A DNA stretch of 64,000 nt from Candidatus Aalborgicola danicus (GCA_016703945.1 JADJBC010000004.1:7501-71500), one strand, 5' to 3'; shown: positions 15,377 through 23,963, counted from the first letter of the stretch. The notes: generated by a model not told the origin, from the letters alone. Translations and numbers: made by a program.

Positions 15377-16902
15377 GTTGTCTCTTTGGTGGCCTGATTG
15401 TCCATGGGTATGGTGACCCTCACGGTGGTCCCATGTGCTGGTGCACTCTCAATATCAACACGACCACCCAGGGCGGTCGCGCGCTCACGCATGCCCAGCA
15501 AGCCGAAAGTCTTCCGCTGCTGTACTGCCGCGACATCAAAGCCCCGCCCATTGTCGCGAATCTCCAGCACCAGTTGGTGGTTGCGGGAGCGGATGGTGAT
15601 GTTTACCTGGCTCGCCGCAGCATAACGCGCGACATTGGTCAGCGACTCCTGCACGATGCGAAACACCACAATCGAAAATGCCTCGTTCAAGTGAATGTCT
15701 TCGTTGGCACCGTGCAGGCGACACGGGAGCATGGTTTGCCTGGAGAACTCCTGACACAACCACTCAAGCCCCGACACCAGCCCCAGGTCCAATGCCGCTG
15801 GCCGCAAGCGAAAGACCACATCTCGCGTGCCCTGTATTGCACGGTCCAGCAAGACCTTCATGTCGGAAACCACCTTGGCCAAGTCCTGGTCGTGAGGGCA
15901 AAACCGCATTTCCATAAGCAGGAGTGCCATGCGCATGGCGGTTAACACCTGGCCCAACTCGTCATGCAATTCGAGCGCAACGTACTTTCTCTCTTCTTCC
16001 CGAGCCTGTTCGTTTTGAACCGCCAATTCGCGCAGCCGCTGGCGGGACTCCCCAAGCTCCGCCTCCGCGCGCAGTGCTGCCAACTCGGCCTCGGCGTGCT
16101 TGCGGGCGGTGATGTCGGTCTTCACCGCAACATAGTGCGTCACCACGCCGGCCGCGTCGCGCACCGGCGCAATTTGCGATTCTTCCCAATACACCTCACC
16201 GTTCTTTCGGCGGTTGACGAGTTCTCCTTTCCAGACCTGACCGCGATGGAGTGTGTCCCACATGTCCTGGTGGGTGGCATGACTGGTTTGCCCTGACTGA
16301 AGAATCCGCGGGTTTTGCCCGACCGCCTCTTGGGAGCTATAGCCCGTGACCTCGGTGAATCGTGGGTTAACGTATTCCAAACAGGCATCCAGGTCCGTGA
16401 TGGCGACCGAAGCCGGGCTTTGCTCAATGGCGACAGAGAGCTTTCGCAGGAGGTCTTCTGATCTTGCGTGCTGCGCAAGGTCCTGGGCCAACTGGTCGCG
16501 CTGAAGTTCGCTCCGCTTTCGCAACTGTTCGCGCTCCAACAAATTGTGGATACGGTGGCGCGCGATGGTTAAGTTGATGGGTTTGGCAATGAAGTCTGCA
16601 GCGCCCAGCATCAAAGCGGTCTCTTCAGACTGAGCGTCATGCGAGGCCGTCACAAAGACGACCGGGATGTCTCTGAGTGTCGGCTGCTGCGCCAGTCGCC
16701 GAAAGGTCTCAAAACCATCCATTACGGGCATCAAGACATCCAGCAGGATCAGGTCGGGCGGCCGTTGCAGTGCCAGCGCTATACCAGCCGGGCCCGAGGT
16801 GGCGAACTGTAGCTCGTACTCACCCTCCAGCACCGCACCCAGTGTCATCAGGTCGGTTGGTACGTCGTCAATGGCAAGAATGTAGGTGCGGCTGAGGGTC
16901 AT
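15373..16902 (-). CDS. Hybrid sensor kinase: receiver-PAS-HisKA_3-HATPase
   Basis: The 509-residue product has an N-terminal receiver with D12-D13, D55 in LILLDVLMPVMDG and K107. A PAS domain with PAC follows (about 152-270, YVNPRFTEVTGYSS, RRKNGEVYWEES). A NarX-like HisKA_3 domain then has H313 in ELHDELGQVL, and a HATPase domain has DNGRGFD. It has no membrane helix, so it is cytoplasmic. The N-terminal receiver suggests an upstream phosphorelay input. ATG 16902 was chosen because the longer frame to 17013 adds a non-domain leader. Confidence 0.9.
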   Translation of the reverse strand: MTLSRTYILAIDDVPTDLMTLGAVLEGEYELQFATSGPAGIALALQRPPDLILLDVLMPVMDGFETFRRLAQQPTLRDIPVVFVTASHDAQSEETALMLGAADFIAKPINLTIARHRIHNLLEREQLRKRSELQRDQLAQDLAQHARSEDLLRKLSVAIEQSPASVAITDLDACLEYVNPRFTEVTGYSSQEAVGQNPRILQSGQTSHATHQDMWDTLHRGQVWKGELVNRRKNGEVYWEESQIAPVRDAAGVVTHYVAVKTDITARKHAEAELAALRAEAELGESRQRLRELAVQNEQAREEERKYVALELHDELGQVLTAMRMALLLMEMRFCPHDQDLAKVVSDMKVLLDRAIQGTRDVVFRLRPAALDLGLVSGLEWLCQEFSRQTMLPCRLHGANEDIHLNEAFSIVVFRIVQESLTNVARYAAASQVNITIRSRNHQLVLEIRDNGRGFDVAAVQQRKTFGLLGMRERATALGGRVDIESAPAHGTTVRVTIPMDNQATKETT

Positions 16903-17091
16903 GATCGGGTAAACACTGGCGGCTGCTCGCACTGAATAGTGCGCCAATGTAGCGCATGATGCAATGCAGAAATCGGCGAGTTGGGTGCCTGCACACCAAA
17001 GTTGCGTTGCCAATCGGTCTGCACTGGGTCCACGGTCGTTTCGGCTTTCCAGTTGCGCATTGGCTTATGTTCCCAGCAGACAGGCCAATCG

Positions 17092-17137
17092 CCCCTGAAT
17101 AGCTACCTGCGTTATGACCGCTCAGCTACTGCCGGCA
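17092..17137 (+). repeat. Possible diverged 49-bp element at the end of the PhoQ-like kinase gene
   Basis: CCTGAATAGCTACCTGCGTTA and CAGCTACTGCCGG resemble the family but with more differences than other copies. If real, it supplies the final codons and TAA stop of the kinase gene on the minus strand. Confidence 0.35.
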
Positions 17138-18518
17138 GAGTCAGCGCGGCGCGCAAGCCACCCAGCGGAGAATCCAGCAGATCCACCCGGCCGCCATAGA
17201 GCCGTGCCAGGTCATCGACGATGGCCAGTCCCAACCCTGAGCCGGGCACCTGCTCATCGGCGCGCACGCCGCGGCGCATCACCGCATCGCGCTGCGGAAC
17301 ATCCAGCCCCGGACCATCGTCATCCAGCGTCAGGGTGAGGTTGGCGCCCTCGGAGTGGGCCCCGATCTCGACCCGGTGCTTCGCCCACTTGCAGGCGTTG
17401 TCCAGCAGATTGCCCAGCATTTCCTGCAGGTCCTGCGCCTCGCCGCGAAACGCCAGCGCGGCGGGCCAGGGGTGTACCGTGATGGCCACCTCGCGTTGCG
17501 CGTGGATGCGCTGCATGACCCGCACCAGGCCTTCCACCACCGGCACCAACACCGTCTTGGCGCCCGGCACGCGCGTGGCGGCGGCGGCCTGGGCGCGTGC
17601 CAGGTGGTAATCGACCTGGCGGCGCGCCACGCCAATCTGCTCCAGCACCAGGCGCGCCAGCTCCGGGTCTTGCTGCTCCTTGGCCTGGGCGGCATTGGCC
17701 AGCACGCTCAGTGGCGTCTTCAGCGCGTGGGCCAGGTTGCCGGCGTGGGTGCGGGCGCGCTCGACCACGTCGGCGTTGTGCGCCAGCACGGTGTTGAACT
17801 CTTCGACCAGCGGCGCCACTTCAACCGGGAAGTCACCGGCCAGTCGCGGCATTTCACCGCCGCGTACCCTGGCCAAAGCGGTGCGCAGGGCCCGCAACGG
17901 CGACAGCCCGACCGACACCTGCACCACGGCCGCCAGCACCAGGCCCGCGCCCAGCACACCCAGCGCCAGCCACAAGGCGCCGTTGAAGCGGCTGACCGGC
18001 TCGGCCATCAGGTCGGCATCGGCCGCGGCCAGCAGGCGCAGCGTGTGGGGTTTGCCGTCCGGGCCGTCGTCGATGCGCACACTGCGCTCGACCAGGCTTA
18101 AGGGCTTGCCCTGCGGGCCTACGACCTGGTGCACATGGATGTCGCCCTCGGCCAACGCATCCTGTGGCACGGCCAGCGCCACGTCCCACAACGAGCGGGA
18201 ACGCAGCAGCGCCGGGGCGATGCTGGCGCCCGTGGGTCCAATCGCATCCACCTGCCAGTAGTAGCCGGAGTAGGGCCGCCCAAAGCGCGGCTCGCTCAGC
18301 GGCAGGGCCAGTTGCGCCCGCCCCTGGGCATCCAGCGTGATGTGGGCGGTCAACTGGTCCAGATGGGTGCGCAGCTCGGCATGGAACTGGGCCTCCACAT
18401 GCTGGCGAAACAGCGTGCCCAGGCCCCAGCCGGCCACCAGGATCGTGCCCGCGACCCAGAACAGCGTGCCAGCCAGCAGACGGATGCGCAGCGAGTGGCG
18501 CCAGGCGGACGGCGTCAT
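17112..18518 (-). CDS. Membrane sensor histidine kinase (PhoQ-like)
   Basis: The 468-residue product has a transmembrane helix near 12-35, a periplasmic domain of about 140 residues, a second helix (WLALGVLGAGLVLAAVVQVSV), a HAMP region and the H-box NLAHALKTPLSVL. N and G boxes follow (NLLDNACKWAKHRV, DDDGPGLD, GSGLGLAIVDDL). Lack of a classical HELRTP, replaced by HALKTP, is typical of the PhoQ-type group. It is third in an operon after the PepSY and response-regulator genes. TTG 18524 is an alternative start. The stimulus is unknown; redox or metal status would fit the neighbours. Confidence 0.92.
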   Translation of the reverse strand: MTPSAWRHSLRIRLLAGTLFWVAGTILVAGWGLGTLFRQHVEAQFHAELRTHLDQLTAHITLDAQGRAQLALPLSEPRFGRPYSGYYWQVDAIGPTGASIAPALLRSRSLWDVALAVPQDALAEGDIHVHQVVGPQGKPLSLVERSVRIDDGPDGKPHTLRLLAAADADLMAEPVSRFNGALWLALGVLGAGLVLAAVVQVSVGLSPLRALRTALARVRGGEMPRLAGDFPVEVAPLVEEFNTVLAHNADVVERARTHAGNLAHALKTPLSVLANAAQAKEQQDPELARLVLEQIGVARRQVDYHLARAQAAAATRVPGAKTVLVPVVEGLVRVMQRIHAQREVAITVHPWPAALAFRGEAQDLQEMLGNLLDNACKWAKHRVEIGAHSEGANLTLTLDDDGPGLDVPQRDAVMRRGVRADEQVPGSGLGLAIVDDLARLYGGRVDLLDSPLGGLRAALTLPAVAERS

Positions 18519-18528
18519 GAGCAACGCA

Positions 18529-19191
18529 TCAAGAACCTGTGCTCAGGCGGTAGCCCAGCCCCCGCACGGTGGCGATCAGCCCCGGTGGCAGCTTCTTGCG
18601 CAGGCGGGCGATGAAGACCTCGACCGTGTTGGAGTCGCGGTCAAAATCCTGCGCGTAGATGTGCTCCACCAGGTCACTGCGGGAGACGACCTCGTCGCGG
18701 TGGTGCATCAGGTAGGCCAGCACGCGGTACTCGTGGCTGGTCAGGGTCAAAGCCTGGCCATCGACGACGGCACGGCTGTTGCGGGTGTCCATGGTCAGCG
18801 GACCGCAGACCAGCTCGGCGCTGGCATGGCCCCCGGCGCGGCGGATCAGGCCGCGCAGCCGGGCCAGCAGCTCTTCCATGTGGAAGGGTTTGGTCAGGTA
18901 GTCGTCGGCACCGGCGTCGATGCCGGACACCTTCTCGTGCCAGCCGTCCCGCGCGGTCAGGATCAACACCGGCATGGTGCGCCCGGCTGCACGCCACTTG
19001 CGCAGCACCGTGATGCCATCCATCTGCGGCAGGCCCAGGTCCAGCACCACGGCGTCATAGGGTTCGGTGTCGCCCTGAAAATGGGCGTCCACGCCATTGC
19101 CAGCCACATCCACGGCGTAACCGGCTTCGCGCACGCTCTGCGCCAGTTGGGACTGCAGCGTGGGTTCGTCTTCCACAATCAGGATGCGCAT
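18529..19191 (-). CDS. OmpR/PhoP-type response regulator
   Basis: The 220-residue product has a receiver with E7-D8, phospho-acceptor D51 in VVLDLGLPQMDG and K101 in YLTKPF. A winged-helix effector domain follows (LTSHEYRVLAYLM, DSNTVEVFIARLRKKL, TVRGLGYRL). It lies between the PepSY and kinase genes and overlaps the PepSY stop. OmpR-type regulators bind direct repeats spaced about 11 bp. Such repeats occur in the promoter of this operon and again before the cytochrome operon at 22.6 kb, so I infer that it controls both. Confidence 0.93.
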   Translation of the reverse strand: MRILIVEDEPTLQSQLAQSVREAGYAVDVAGNGVDAHFQGDTEPYDAVVLDLGLPQMDGITVLRKWRAAGRTMPVLILTARDGWHEKVSGIDAGADDYLTKPFHMEELLARLRGLIRRAGGHASAELVCGPLTMDTRNSRAVVDGQALTLTSHEYRVLAYLMHHRDEVVSRSDLVEHIYAQDFDRDSNTVEVFIARLRKKLPPGLIATVRGLGYRLSTGS

Positions 19192-19547
19192 CAGCGTGCT
19201 CCAGCGGGTGGGTGGTTGCGGGACTTGCTGCCCATCACCGTGCCGTCGCGCGCATCGACCTTGAGCTTGACCAGGGCACCGCTGGTGCGCAGGACCTTGA
19301 TCTCGTAAATCCAGCGTCCGCTGCGATTCTCATGGTCGCGTTCCAGCTCTACGTCCATCACCTGGCCGGGGTAGGCGCGTTCCACGCGCTCCAGGATGGT
19401 CTTGAGCGGCAGTACCTCGCCGGCCTCCAACGCCTTGCGGGCGCGCTCGTGGTCTTCCTCGTCGGCATGGGCCGCGCCGCTGCCGGCCAGCAAGGCCAGG
19501 CTGAGTGGCAGTGCGAGCCAGCGCCAGGGTGAGAGAAGTTGTGCCAT
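19191..19547 (-). CDS. PepSY-domain periplasmic protein
   Basis: The 118-residue product has a signal peptide (cleavage near AHA-DEEDHE) and one PepSY domain (LPLKTILERVERAYPGQVMD, GRWIYEIKVLR, GALVKLKVDARDGTV). Small PepSY proteins often precede two-component genes and are thought to modulate the sensor or bind redox partners. Here it is the first gene of the operon. A second PepSY protein is encoded in the cytochrome operon at 23565, which ties the two operons together. Confidence 0.88.
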   Translation of the reverse strand: MAQLLSPWRWLALPLSLALLAGSGAAHADEEDHERARKALEAGEVLPLKTILERVERAYPGQVMDVELERDHENRSGRWIYEIKVLRTSGALVKLKVDARDGTVMGSKSRNHPPAGAR

Positions 19548-19596
19548 CCGATGTTTACGAAGATGTTTCCAGGCCCTGTTTATAGCCCCGCGAACC

Positions 19597-19638
19597 TGAA
19601 CGGCAGATGAACGTGGGATTCACTTTCTGTTCAGTTCA
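19597..19638. promoter_or_regulatory. OmpR-type direct-repeat boxes, promoter copy A
   Basis: Toward the PepSY operon (minus strand), GTTCA repeats with an 11-bp period (TGAAC at 19597-19601 and 19608-19612 on the plus strand). Toward the plus strand, ATTCA at 19618 and GTTCA at 19629 are also 11 bp apart, with another GTTCA at 19634. This divergent pair of boxes fits an OmpR-family operator. Confidence 0.65.
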
Positions 19639-19727
19639 CCCCAAGCATAGTCGCTCTTACATTCACTGTTTTTAGGTATGAAACGAATTACAGCGTGACT
19701 AATTTCGCAACAGAAGAAGGATTTGTG

Positions 19728-20597
19728 ATGACCAACACCTTACTCGAAGAATCACCGCAACCGTGCATTCCAACCCATTCAGAGGCAGCACCCCAACAGA
19801 TCAACTTGTTGCCATGGAGTGCGCCTTTTAGCTGGTTGAAATTGGGTTGGAGGGACATTGCGGCACGCCCTCTTACCAGCGTCTTCTATGGCCTTCCTTT
19901 CTGGTGCATGGCCCTGGTACTGGATGCCGTGTTTGAGTTTGAACCTGAGTACGCCATGATGGTGGTCTCAGTCTGCCTGCTTCTTGGTCCATTCGCGGCC
20001 ATGGGGCTCTACGACGCAAGCCGTCGCCGCGAACAGGGTTTGGCGTCTGATTTCATGCAGTCTCTAACCTGCTGGAAACAACATCTCCGCAGTATGGGGA
20101 TGCTGGCCGGAGTGCTGCTGGTACTGACGTTGCTATGGGGTCGGGCGTCGCTGCTCGTGACTGCGTTGTTTTTCAATACCATCATGCCGTCTGACTTCGA
20201 TGTGATGGAGGCTGCGTTGAATGCCGATAACTGGGAGTTTGTCATTGCATACGCTGTTGTCGGCGGTGCCTTCGCTGCGCTGGTTTTTGGCCTCTCGGTG
20301 GTGTCGGTGCCGATGATTTTGGATCGCGATACCGACGCGATTACGGCCGCCATCACTAGCATGGAAGTGGTGGGGAAAAACGGTGCTGCGATGCTGCTGT
20401 GGGCAGTACAGATCGCTCTATTGGTGGGCGTTTCTGCAATGCTCCCGATGGCCTTGGGACTGGCAGTGGTTGGCCCGCTGCTGGCGCACGCCAGCTGGCA
20501 TGCCTACCGGGACTCCGTGCGTTGGCCAGTCAACGCAGAGCCGCTCAAAAACCGTGCCATCAACTCCAATTCAAACTCAAACGAAAGAAACCTATGA
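19728..20597 (+). CDS. DUF2189 integral membrane protein
   Basis: The 289-residue product has a polar N-terminus and five to six hydrophobic segments. FSWLKLGWRDIAARP and GLYDASRRREQG are typical of the DUF2189 family, whose function is unknown. ATG 19728 follows AGAAGG at good spacing; GTG 19695 is a weaker alternative. It starts a short plus-strand block (DUF2189, zf-TFIIB, lipoprotein, CDF transporter) located between the two duplicated promoter regions. It overlaps the next gene by 4 bp (ATGA). Confidence 0.8.
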   Translation: MTNTLLEESPQPCIPTHSEAAPQQINLLPWSAPFSWLKLGWRDIAARPLTSVFYGLPFWCMALVLDAVFEFEPEYAMMVVSVCLLLGPFAAMGLYDASRRREQGLASDFMQSLTCWKQHLRSMGMLAGVLLVLTLLWGRASLLVTALFFNTIMPSDFDVMEAALNADNWEFVIAYAVVGGAFAALVFGLSVVSVPMILDRDTDAITAAITSMEVVGKNGAAMLLWAVQIALLVGVSAMLPMALGLAVVGPLLAHASWHAYRDSVRWPVNAEPLKNRAINSNSNSNERNL

Positions 20598-20875
20598 AAT
20601 GCCCAATCTGCCCGGACTCCAACCTCCTGATAACCGACCGCCAAGGCGTTGAAATTGACTACTGCCCACAATGCCGGGGTGTTTGGCTTGATCGGGGTGA
20701 ACTCGATAAATTGATTGAACGGTCTACAACTGGCGCAGGTGTCATGCCAGCTCAGCAGCCCAGTTACCCGCAACACGGATACCCGCGAAAGGACGAACAC
20801 CATTCGTCACCGCATGGCGGTTATGGGCATGGACAACATCGCAAAAAATCCTGGCTCGCCGAAATATTTGACTGA
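20594..20875 (+). CDS. zf-TFIIB zinc-ribbon protein
   Basis: The 93-residue product has an N-terminal zinc ribbon with CPIC and CPQC pairs, followed by RGVWLDRGELDKLIE, the exact signature of zf-TFIIB proteins. A histidine- and glycine-rich tail (HHSSPHGGYGHGQH) follows that may bind metal. The start overlaps the DUF2189 stop. The function of this family is unknown. The neighbouring cation-efflux gene makes metal handling a reasonable guess. Confidence 0.88.
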   Translation: MKCPICPDSNLLITDRQGVEIDYCPQCRGVWLDRGELDKLIERSTTGAGVMPAQQPSYPQHGYPRKDEHHSSPHGGYGHGQHRKKSWLAEIFD

Positions 20876-20991
20876 TCGCATTGAATGAAAGTTCACCACC
20901 AACATCGCAGGGTTGATTGCAGCTCGCGGTACCACCTGCACGGTCTCGCGGGTCGCATAGCACACTTCAGAAAACAAAATGGGGAAAAGTC

Positions 20992-21243
20992 ATGAAACAC
21001 ATTGCATTGGCCTGCCTGGGCCTTGGATTGCTGATCTCAGGTTGTGGAGAACAACTTGCCAGCGAGGCACAAAAGGCCGTTGAGCAAGTCAAGCTCGAAG
21101 CGTCAAAAGCCGCGGTCAAGGCAATTGACGACCTAAAGTCCGATGCAGTGACAAGGCTGAAGAAGGTGCAGGATTCGCCAGATCGAAACGACAGACCGCA
21201 GGAGAAGACGGGTAAAAAAGAGGATGTCGAAGTTCAAAAGTAA
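20992..21243 (+). CDS. Small lipoprotein
   Basis: The 83-residue product starts MKHIALACLGLGLLISGCGE with a lipobox (LISGC). The rest is a charged alpha-helix rich in lysine, alanine and glutamate (SEAQKAVEQVKLEASKAAVK). It probably forms an amphipathic coil on the periplasmic face of a membrane. GGGGAAAAG precedes ATG 20992. No family is recognised. Confidence 0.65.
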   Translation: MKHIALACLGLGLLISGCGEQLASEAQKAVEQVKLEASKAAVKAIDDLKSDAVTRLKKVQDSPDRNDRPQEKTGKKEDVEVQK

Positions 21244-21279
21244 TCTGGCCTTCCAGCCAAAGAAAGACCGTCACTGCCC

Positions 21280-22215
21280 ATGATCTCTATATTGCCGATT
21301 CGATGGTTGACCCCCAAACGGTTGCTATGGGCCTCCATCGCGGTGGCCATCACCACCATTGCGCTCAAGACGCTGGCCTGGTACGTCACCGATTCGGTCG
21401 GGTTGTTGTCAGACGCCATGGAGTCGTTTGTGAATTTGGCAAGCGCCATTTTTGCGTTGATGATGGTGACGATAGCGCAACGACCGGCAGACGAGGATCA
21501 CCCTTACGGTCACCACAAGGCGGAGTATTTTTCGTCCGGCTTTGAAGGCGTCCTGATCGTTGGCGTCGCCATGGGCATTGTCTGGGCGGCGGCCTCACGG
21601 CTGTTTGAACCGCAACCACTGCAGGAACTGGGCTGGGGCTTGGCCCTGTCGGTGTTGAGTTCTGCTCTTAACGGACTGCTAGCCTGGGTGATGTTCAGAT
21701 CGGCCAAGGCGCATCGTTCCATCGCACTGGAGGCCGATGCAAGGCATTTGCTCACCGATGTATGGACGTCCGTGGGCGTGGTAGCTGGTCTGATCGGAGT
21801 GGTATTGACCGGCTGGCTGTGGTTGGATGCCATTGCTGCCATTGGCGTGGCATTGAACATTCTCTGGGAAGGTGGTCACTTGGTGTGGCGATCATCGCAA
21901 GGGCTGATGGACGAGGCCGTAGAGCCCGACGTCCTCAGAGAAATCCAGAAAACGCTCGATTCCCTTGACCAACAAACCATTCGCTTCGACCATGTCATCA
22001 CCCGACGTTCGGGTCAACGCAGGTTCGTGGACTTGCATATGCACATGCCCTCCAGTTGGACGCTGGGTCGTGCCGCAAAGCTCCGCAGCAATGTCGAACA
22101 GGCGTTGATGGGTGCCGTGCCTGGTTTGCGCGCCACGATTCAAATGCTGCCCAGCGACGTCGAGGCACATTTTGATGACCCGAAGGACATGAATATTCCT
22201 TTTTCTGGGCCCTGA
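21280..22215 (+). CDS. CDF-family cation efflux protein (FieF-like)
   Basis: The 311-residue product has six membrane helices, the metal-site residues in LLSDAMES (helix 2) and HLLTDVWTS (helix 5), the HPYGHHKAEYF loop and a C-terminal ferredoxin-like domain (RFVDLHMHMPS). CDF proteins export Zn, Fe, Mn or Co with proton exchange. The DAMES variant in place of DSLVD makes specificity uncertain. It is the last of four genes lying between the two promoter copies. Confidence 0.92.
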   Translation: MISILPIRWLTPKRLLWASIAVAITTIALKTLAWYVTDSVGLLSDAMESFVNLASAIFALMMVTIAQRPADEDHPYGHHKAEYFSSGFEGVLIVGVAMGIVWAAASRLFEPQPLQELGWGLALSVLSSALNGLLAWVMFRSAKAHRSIALEADARHLLTDVWTSVGVVAGLIGVVLTGWLWLDAIAAIGVALNILWEGGHLVWRSSQGLMDEAVEPDVLREIQKTLDSLDQQTIRFDHVITRRSGQRRFVDLHMHMPSSWTLGRAAKLRSNVEQALMGAVPGLRATIQMLPSDVEAHFDDPKDMNIPFSGP

Positions 22216-22284
22216 TCGGGAACTACCAACCCATCCACTGATTGTTCCAAAAAACTGCCTTCTTGGCGCAACCTTAATCGGTTC

Positions 22285-22490
22285 AACAGCTACTTGCGCA
22301 GCACGGTAATTCCGTGCGTTTGTCGTCTTCAACGATCAGGATGCGCATCAGCGTTCCACCGCCGGTGGGTGGGGCCGGGAGGGCTTGTGCCCAGCAGATG
22401 GTCTTGAGCGGCAGCACCTCGCCGGCCTCCAGCGCCAGGGTGAGAGCAGTTGTGCCATCAGATGTTCAAGAAAAGGTTTCCAGGCCCTGT
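22285..22490 (-). pseudogene. Decayed second copy of response-regulator and PepSY genes
   Basis: On the minus strand, pieces match the operon at 18.5-19.5 kb in the same order. First, 22467-22430 matches the PepSY start region. Next, 22430-22390 matches internal PepSY codons (GGTCTTGAGCGGCAG.ACCTC). Then comes the PepSY end, followed by ATGCGCATCCTGATCGTTGA, equal to the first codons of the regulator (M R I L I V E D). Finally a fragment matches the GITVLRK region. Large internal deletions make it non-functional. The remainder of the gap (22216-22284) holds nothing I recognise. Confidence 0.75.
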
Positions 22491-22507
22491 TTATAGCCCC
22501 GCGAACC

Positions 22508-22549
22508 TGAACGGCAGATGAACGCGGAGTTCACTTTCTGTTCAGTTCA
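22508..22549. promoter_or_regulatory. OmpR-type direct-repeat boxes, promoter copy B
   Basis: The same arrangement as copy A: TGAAC at 22508 and 22519 (11-bp period), and GTTCA at 22529, 22540 and 22545. Copies A (19518-19677) and B (22430-22589) are close to 90 percent identical by eye. Copy B drives the cytochrome operon. Confidence 0.65.
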
Positions 22550-22595
22550 CCCCATGCATAGTCGCTCCCACATTCACTGTTTTTAGGAGCCCTCC

Positions 22596-23018
22596 ATGCA
22601 TCTGAACCGCACCATCCCCGCACTCCTGGCCTGTGCCGCCATCCTGTTTGCTGGCGCAGCCCAAGCCGGTGTGCGCGAAGACCAGTTGGCCCAATACGCC
22701 AGCGCCGCCAAGGCGGAAACCCCGGGCTTTGCCGGGTTCTCGGCCGAGCGCGGCAAGACCCTGCACACCCAAAACTTCACCGGCGGCAAGCCCGACACCC
22801 CCGCCTGCACCTCCTGCCACGGCAAGGACCCACGCGGCACGGGCCGCGCCCCCAGCGGCAAGACCATCGAGGCCATGGCCGCTTCGGTGACCCCGGCCCG
22901 TTACACCGACCCCGCCAAGGTGGAAAAGTGGTTCAAGCGCAACTGCACCGAAGTGTTGGGCCGCGTCTGCACAGCCCAGGAAAAAGGCGACTGGCTGACC
23001 TTCATGCTGGGCCAATAA
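22596..23018 (+). CDS. DUF1924/SHP-type monoheme cytochrome c
   Basis: The 140-residue product has a signal peptide (cleavage near AQA-GVRED) and one heme site, CTSCH at 71-75. The rest matches DUF1924, the family of SHP, a high-spin cytochrome first known from Rhodobacter sphaeroides that binds small ligands such as oxygen and NO. It is periplasmic. It is the first gene of a four-gene operon with a diheme cytochrome, a PepSY protein and a flavocytochrome, and the OmpR boxes lie about 50 bp upstream. The role in electron transfer is inferred from these partners. Confidence 0.88.
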   Translation: MHLNRTIPALLACAAILFAGAAQAGVREDQLAQYASAAKAETPGFAGFSAERGKTLHTQNFTGGKPDTPACTSCHGKDPRGTGRAPSGKTIEAMAASVTPARYTDPAKVEKWFKRNCTEVLGRVCTAQEKGDWLTFMLGQ

Positions 23019-23055
23019 GCACCAACCCATAGCGACCCACACCCAGGAAACTACC

Positions 23056-23547
23056 ATGACCATTCCCTACCGCCCCATCATCCTTGGCCTGTTGGTGCTG
23101 GGCTTCTCGGCCCTCGTCCTGGGCCGCGCCCAAGCCGGTGGCAACCATTACTTTGCACCGGTGGCCAATGCCGTGGTCAAGGAAGAGTGTGGCAGCTGCC
23201 ACCTGCCATTTGCACCGTCCATGCTGCCAGCCAGTTCGTGGACCCGCATGATGGCCAATTTGAAGGACCACTTTGGTGACGACGCCTCGGTCGATCCCAA
23301 ACTGGCTGCCGAGATCACTGCCTACCTGGTGGCCAATGCCGGCGACCAGGGCGGACAGCGCTATGGAACCAAGCTGTTGCGCGGCGTCTCCGCCACCAAC
23401 GCACCACTGCGCATCACTGAACTGCCCAAGTGGGTCAGCGAGCACCGCAAAGTGCCCGACTGGGAGTGGAAACACAAGGACGTGCGCACCAAGGCCAACT
23501 GCACGGCCTGCCACACCCAGGCCGAACTCGGCTACTACGACGAATAA
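23056..23547 (+). CDS. Diheme cytochrome c (DHC type)
   Basis: The 163-residue product has an N-terminal signal (cleavage near AQA-GGNHY) and two heme motifs, CGSCH at 45-49 and CTACH at 149-153. WTRMMANLKDHFG and RITELPKWVSEHRKVPDWEW identify the DHC family, the known electron donor of SHP. It lies between the SHP gene and the second PepSY gene. It probably passes electrons between the membrane flavocytochrome and SHP in the periplasm. Confidence 0.9.
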   Translation: MTIPYRPIILGLLVLGFSALVLGRAQAGGNHYFAPVANAVVKEECGSCHLPFAPSMLPASSWTRMMANLKDHFGDDASVDPKLAAEITAYLVANAGDQGGQRYGTKLLRGVSATNAPLRITELPKWVSEHRKVPDWEWKHKDVRTKANCTACHTQAELGYYDE

Positions 23548-23564
23548 ACCGGAGGACCACCACC

Positions 23565-23963
23565 ATGAAACGCATTCCCCTCACCCTCTCCACGCTGGCC
23601 ATCGTTGGCACGCTGCTGACCGCCATGGCCGTCACCCTGCCCGCCAGGGCCAGTGACCGCAAGACAGCCGCCACCACCGAACAGCCGTGGCTGCCCATCC
23701 CGCAGATTTACGCCAAGCTGGAGGCCGCGGGCTACCGCAACCTCGAAAAGATCGAGCGCGAACATGGCACCTACGAGGTGCGCGCCACCGACCGCCAGGG
23801 CGCACGCGTGCGGCTGGACGTGCATCCGCAGACGGGCGCCATTCTGGAGCGCGGTGCCCGCCGACAGGCACAAGACGGCACGGACAGCCGCCAGCGCCCG
23901 TCGGCCAATTGCAACGAGCGCCGTTGCCGTGACGACATGCCGCCCAAGGCCGCCACGCCATGA
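23565..23963 (+). CDS. PepSY-like periplasmic protein
   Basis: The 132-residue product has a signal peptide (cleavage near ARA-SDRKT), a PepSY-type domain (IPQIYAKLEAAGYRNLEKIERE, TYEVRATDRQGARVRLDVHP) and a basic, glutamine-rich tail with two cysteines. GGAGG precedes ATG 23565. It overlaps the flavocytochrome start by 4 bp. Together with the PepSY protein at 19191 it suggests a shared redox or metal-sensing theme. Confidence 0.82.
   Translation: MKRIPLTLSTLAIVGTLLTAMAVTLPARASDRKTAATTEQPWLPIPQIYAKLEAAGYRNLEKIEREHGTYEVRATDRQGARVRLDVHPQTGAILERGARRQAQDGTDSRQRPSANCNERRCRDDMPPKAATP

Noticed and set aside
22270..22316. Resemblance of ACAGCTACTTGCGCAGC to the 49-bp element
   Set aside because: It aligns better with the response-regulator gene near 18990-19015 and belongs to the decayed regulator copy.
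19597..22549. CRISPR-like short direct repeats
   Set aside because: The repeats are 5-bp boxes with an 11-bp period, typical of OmpR-family binding sites; there are no spacers or cas genes.
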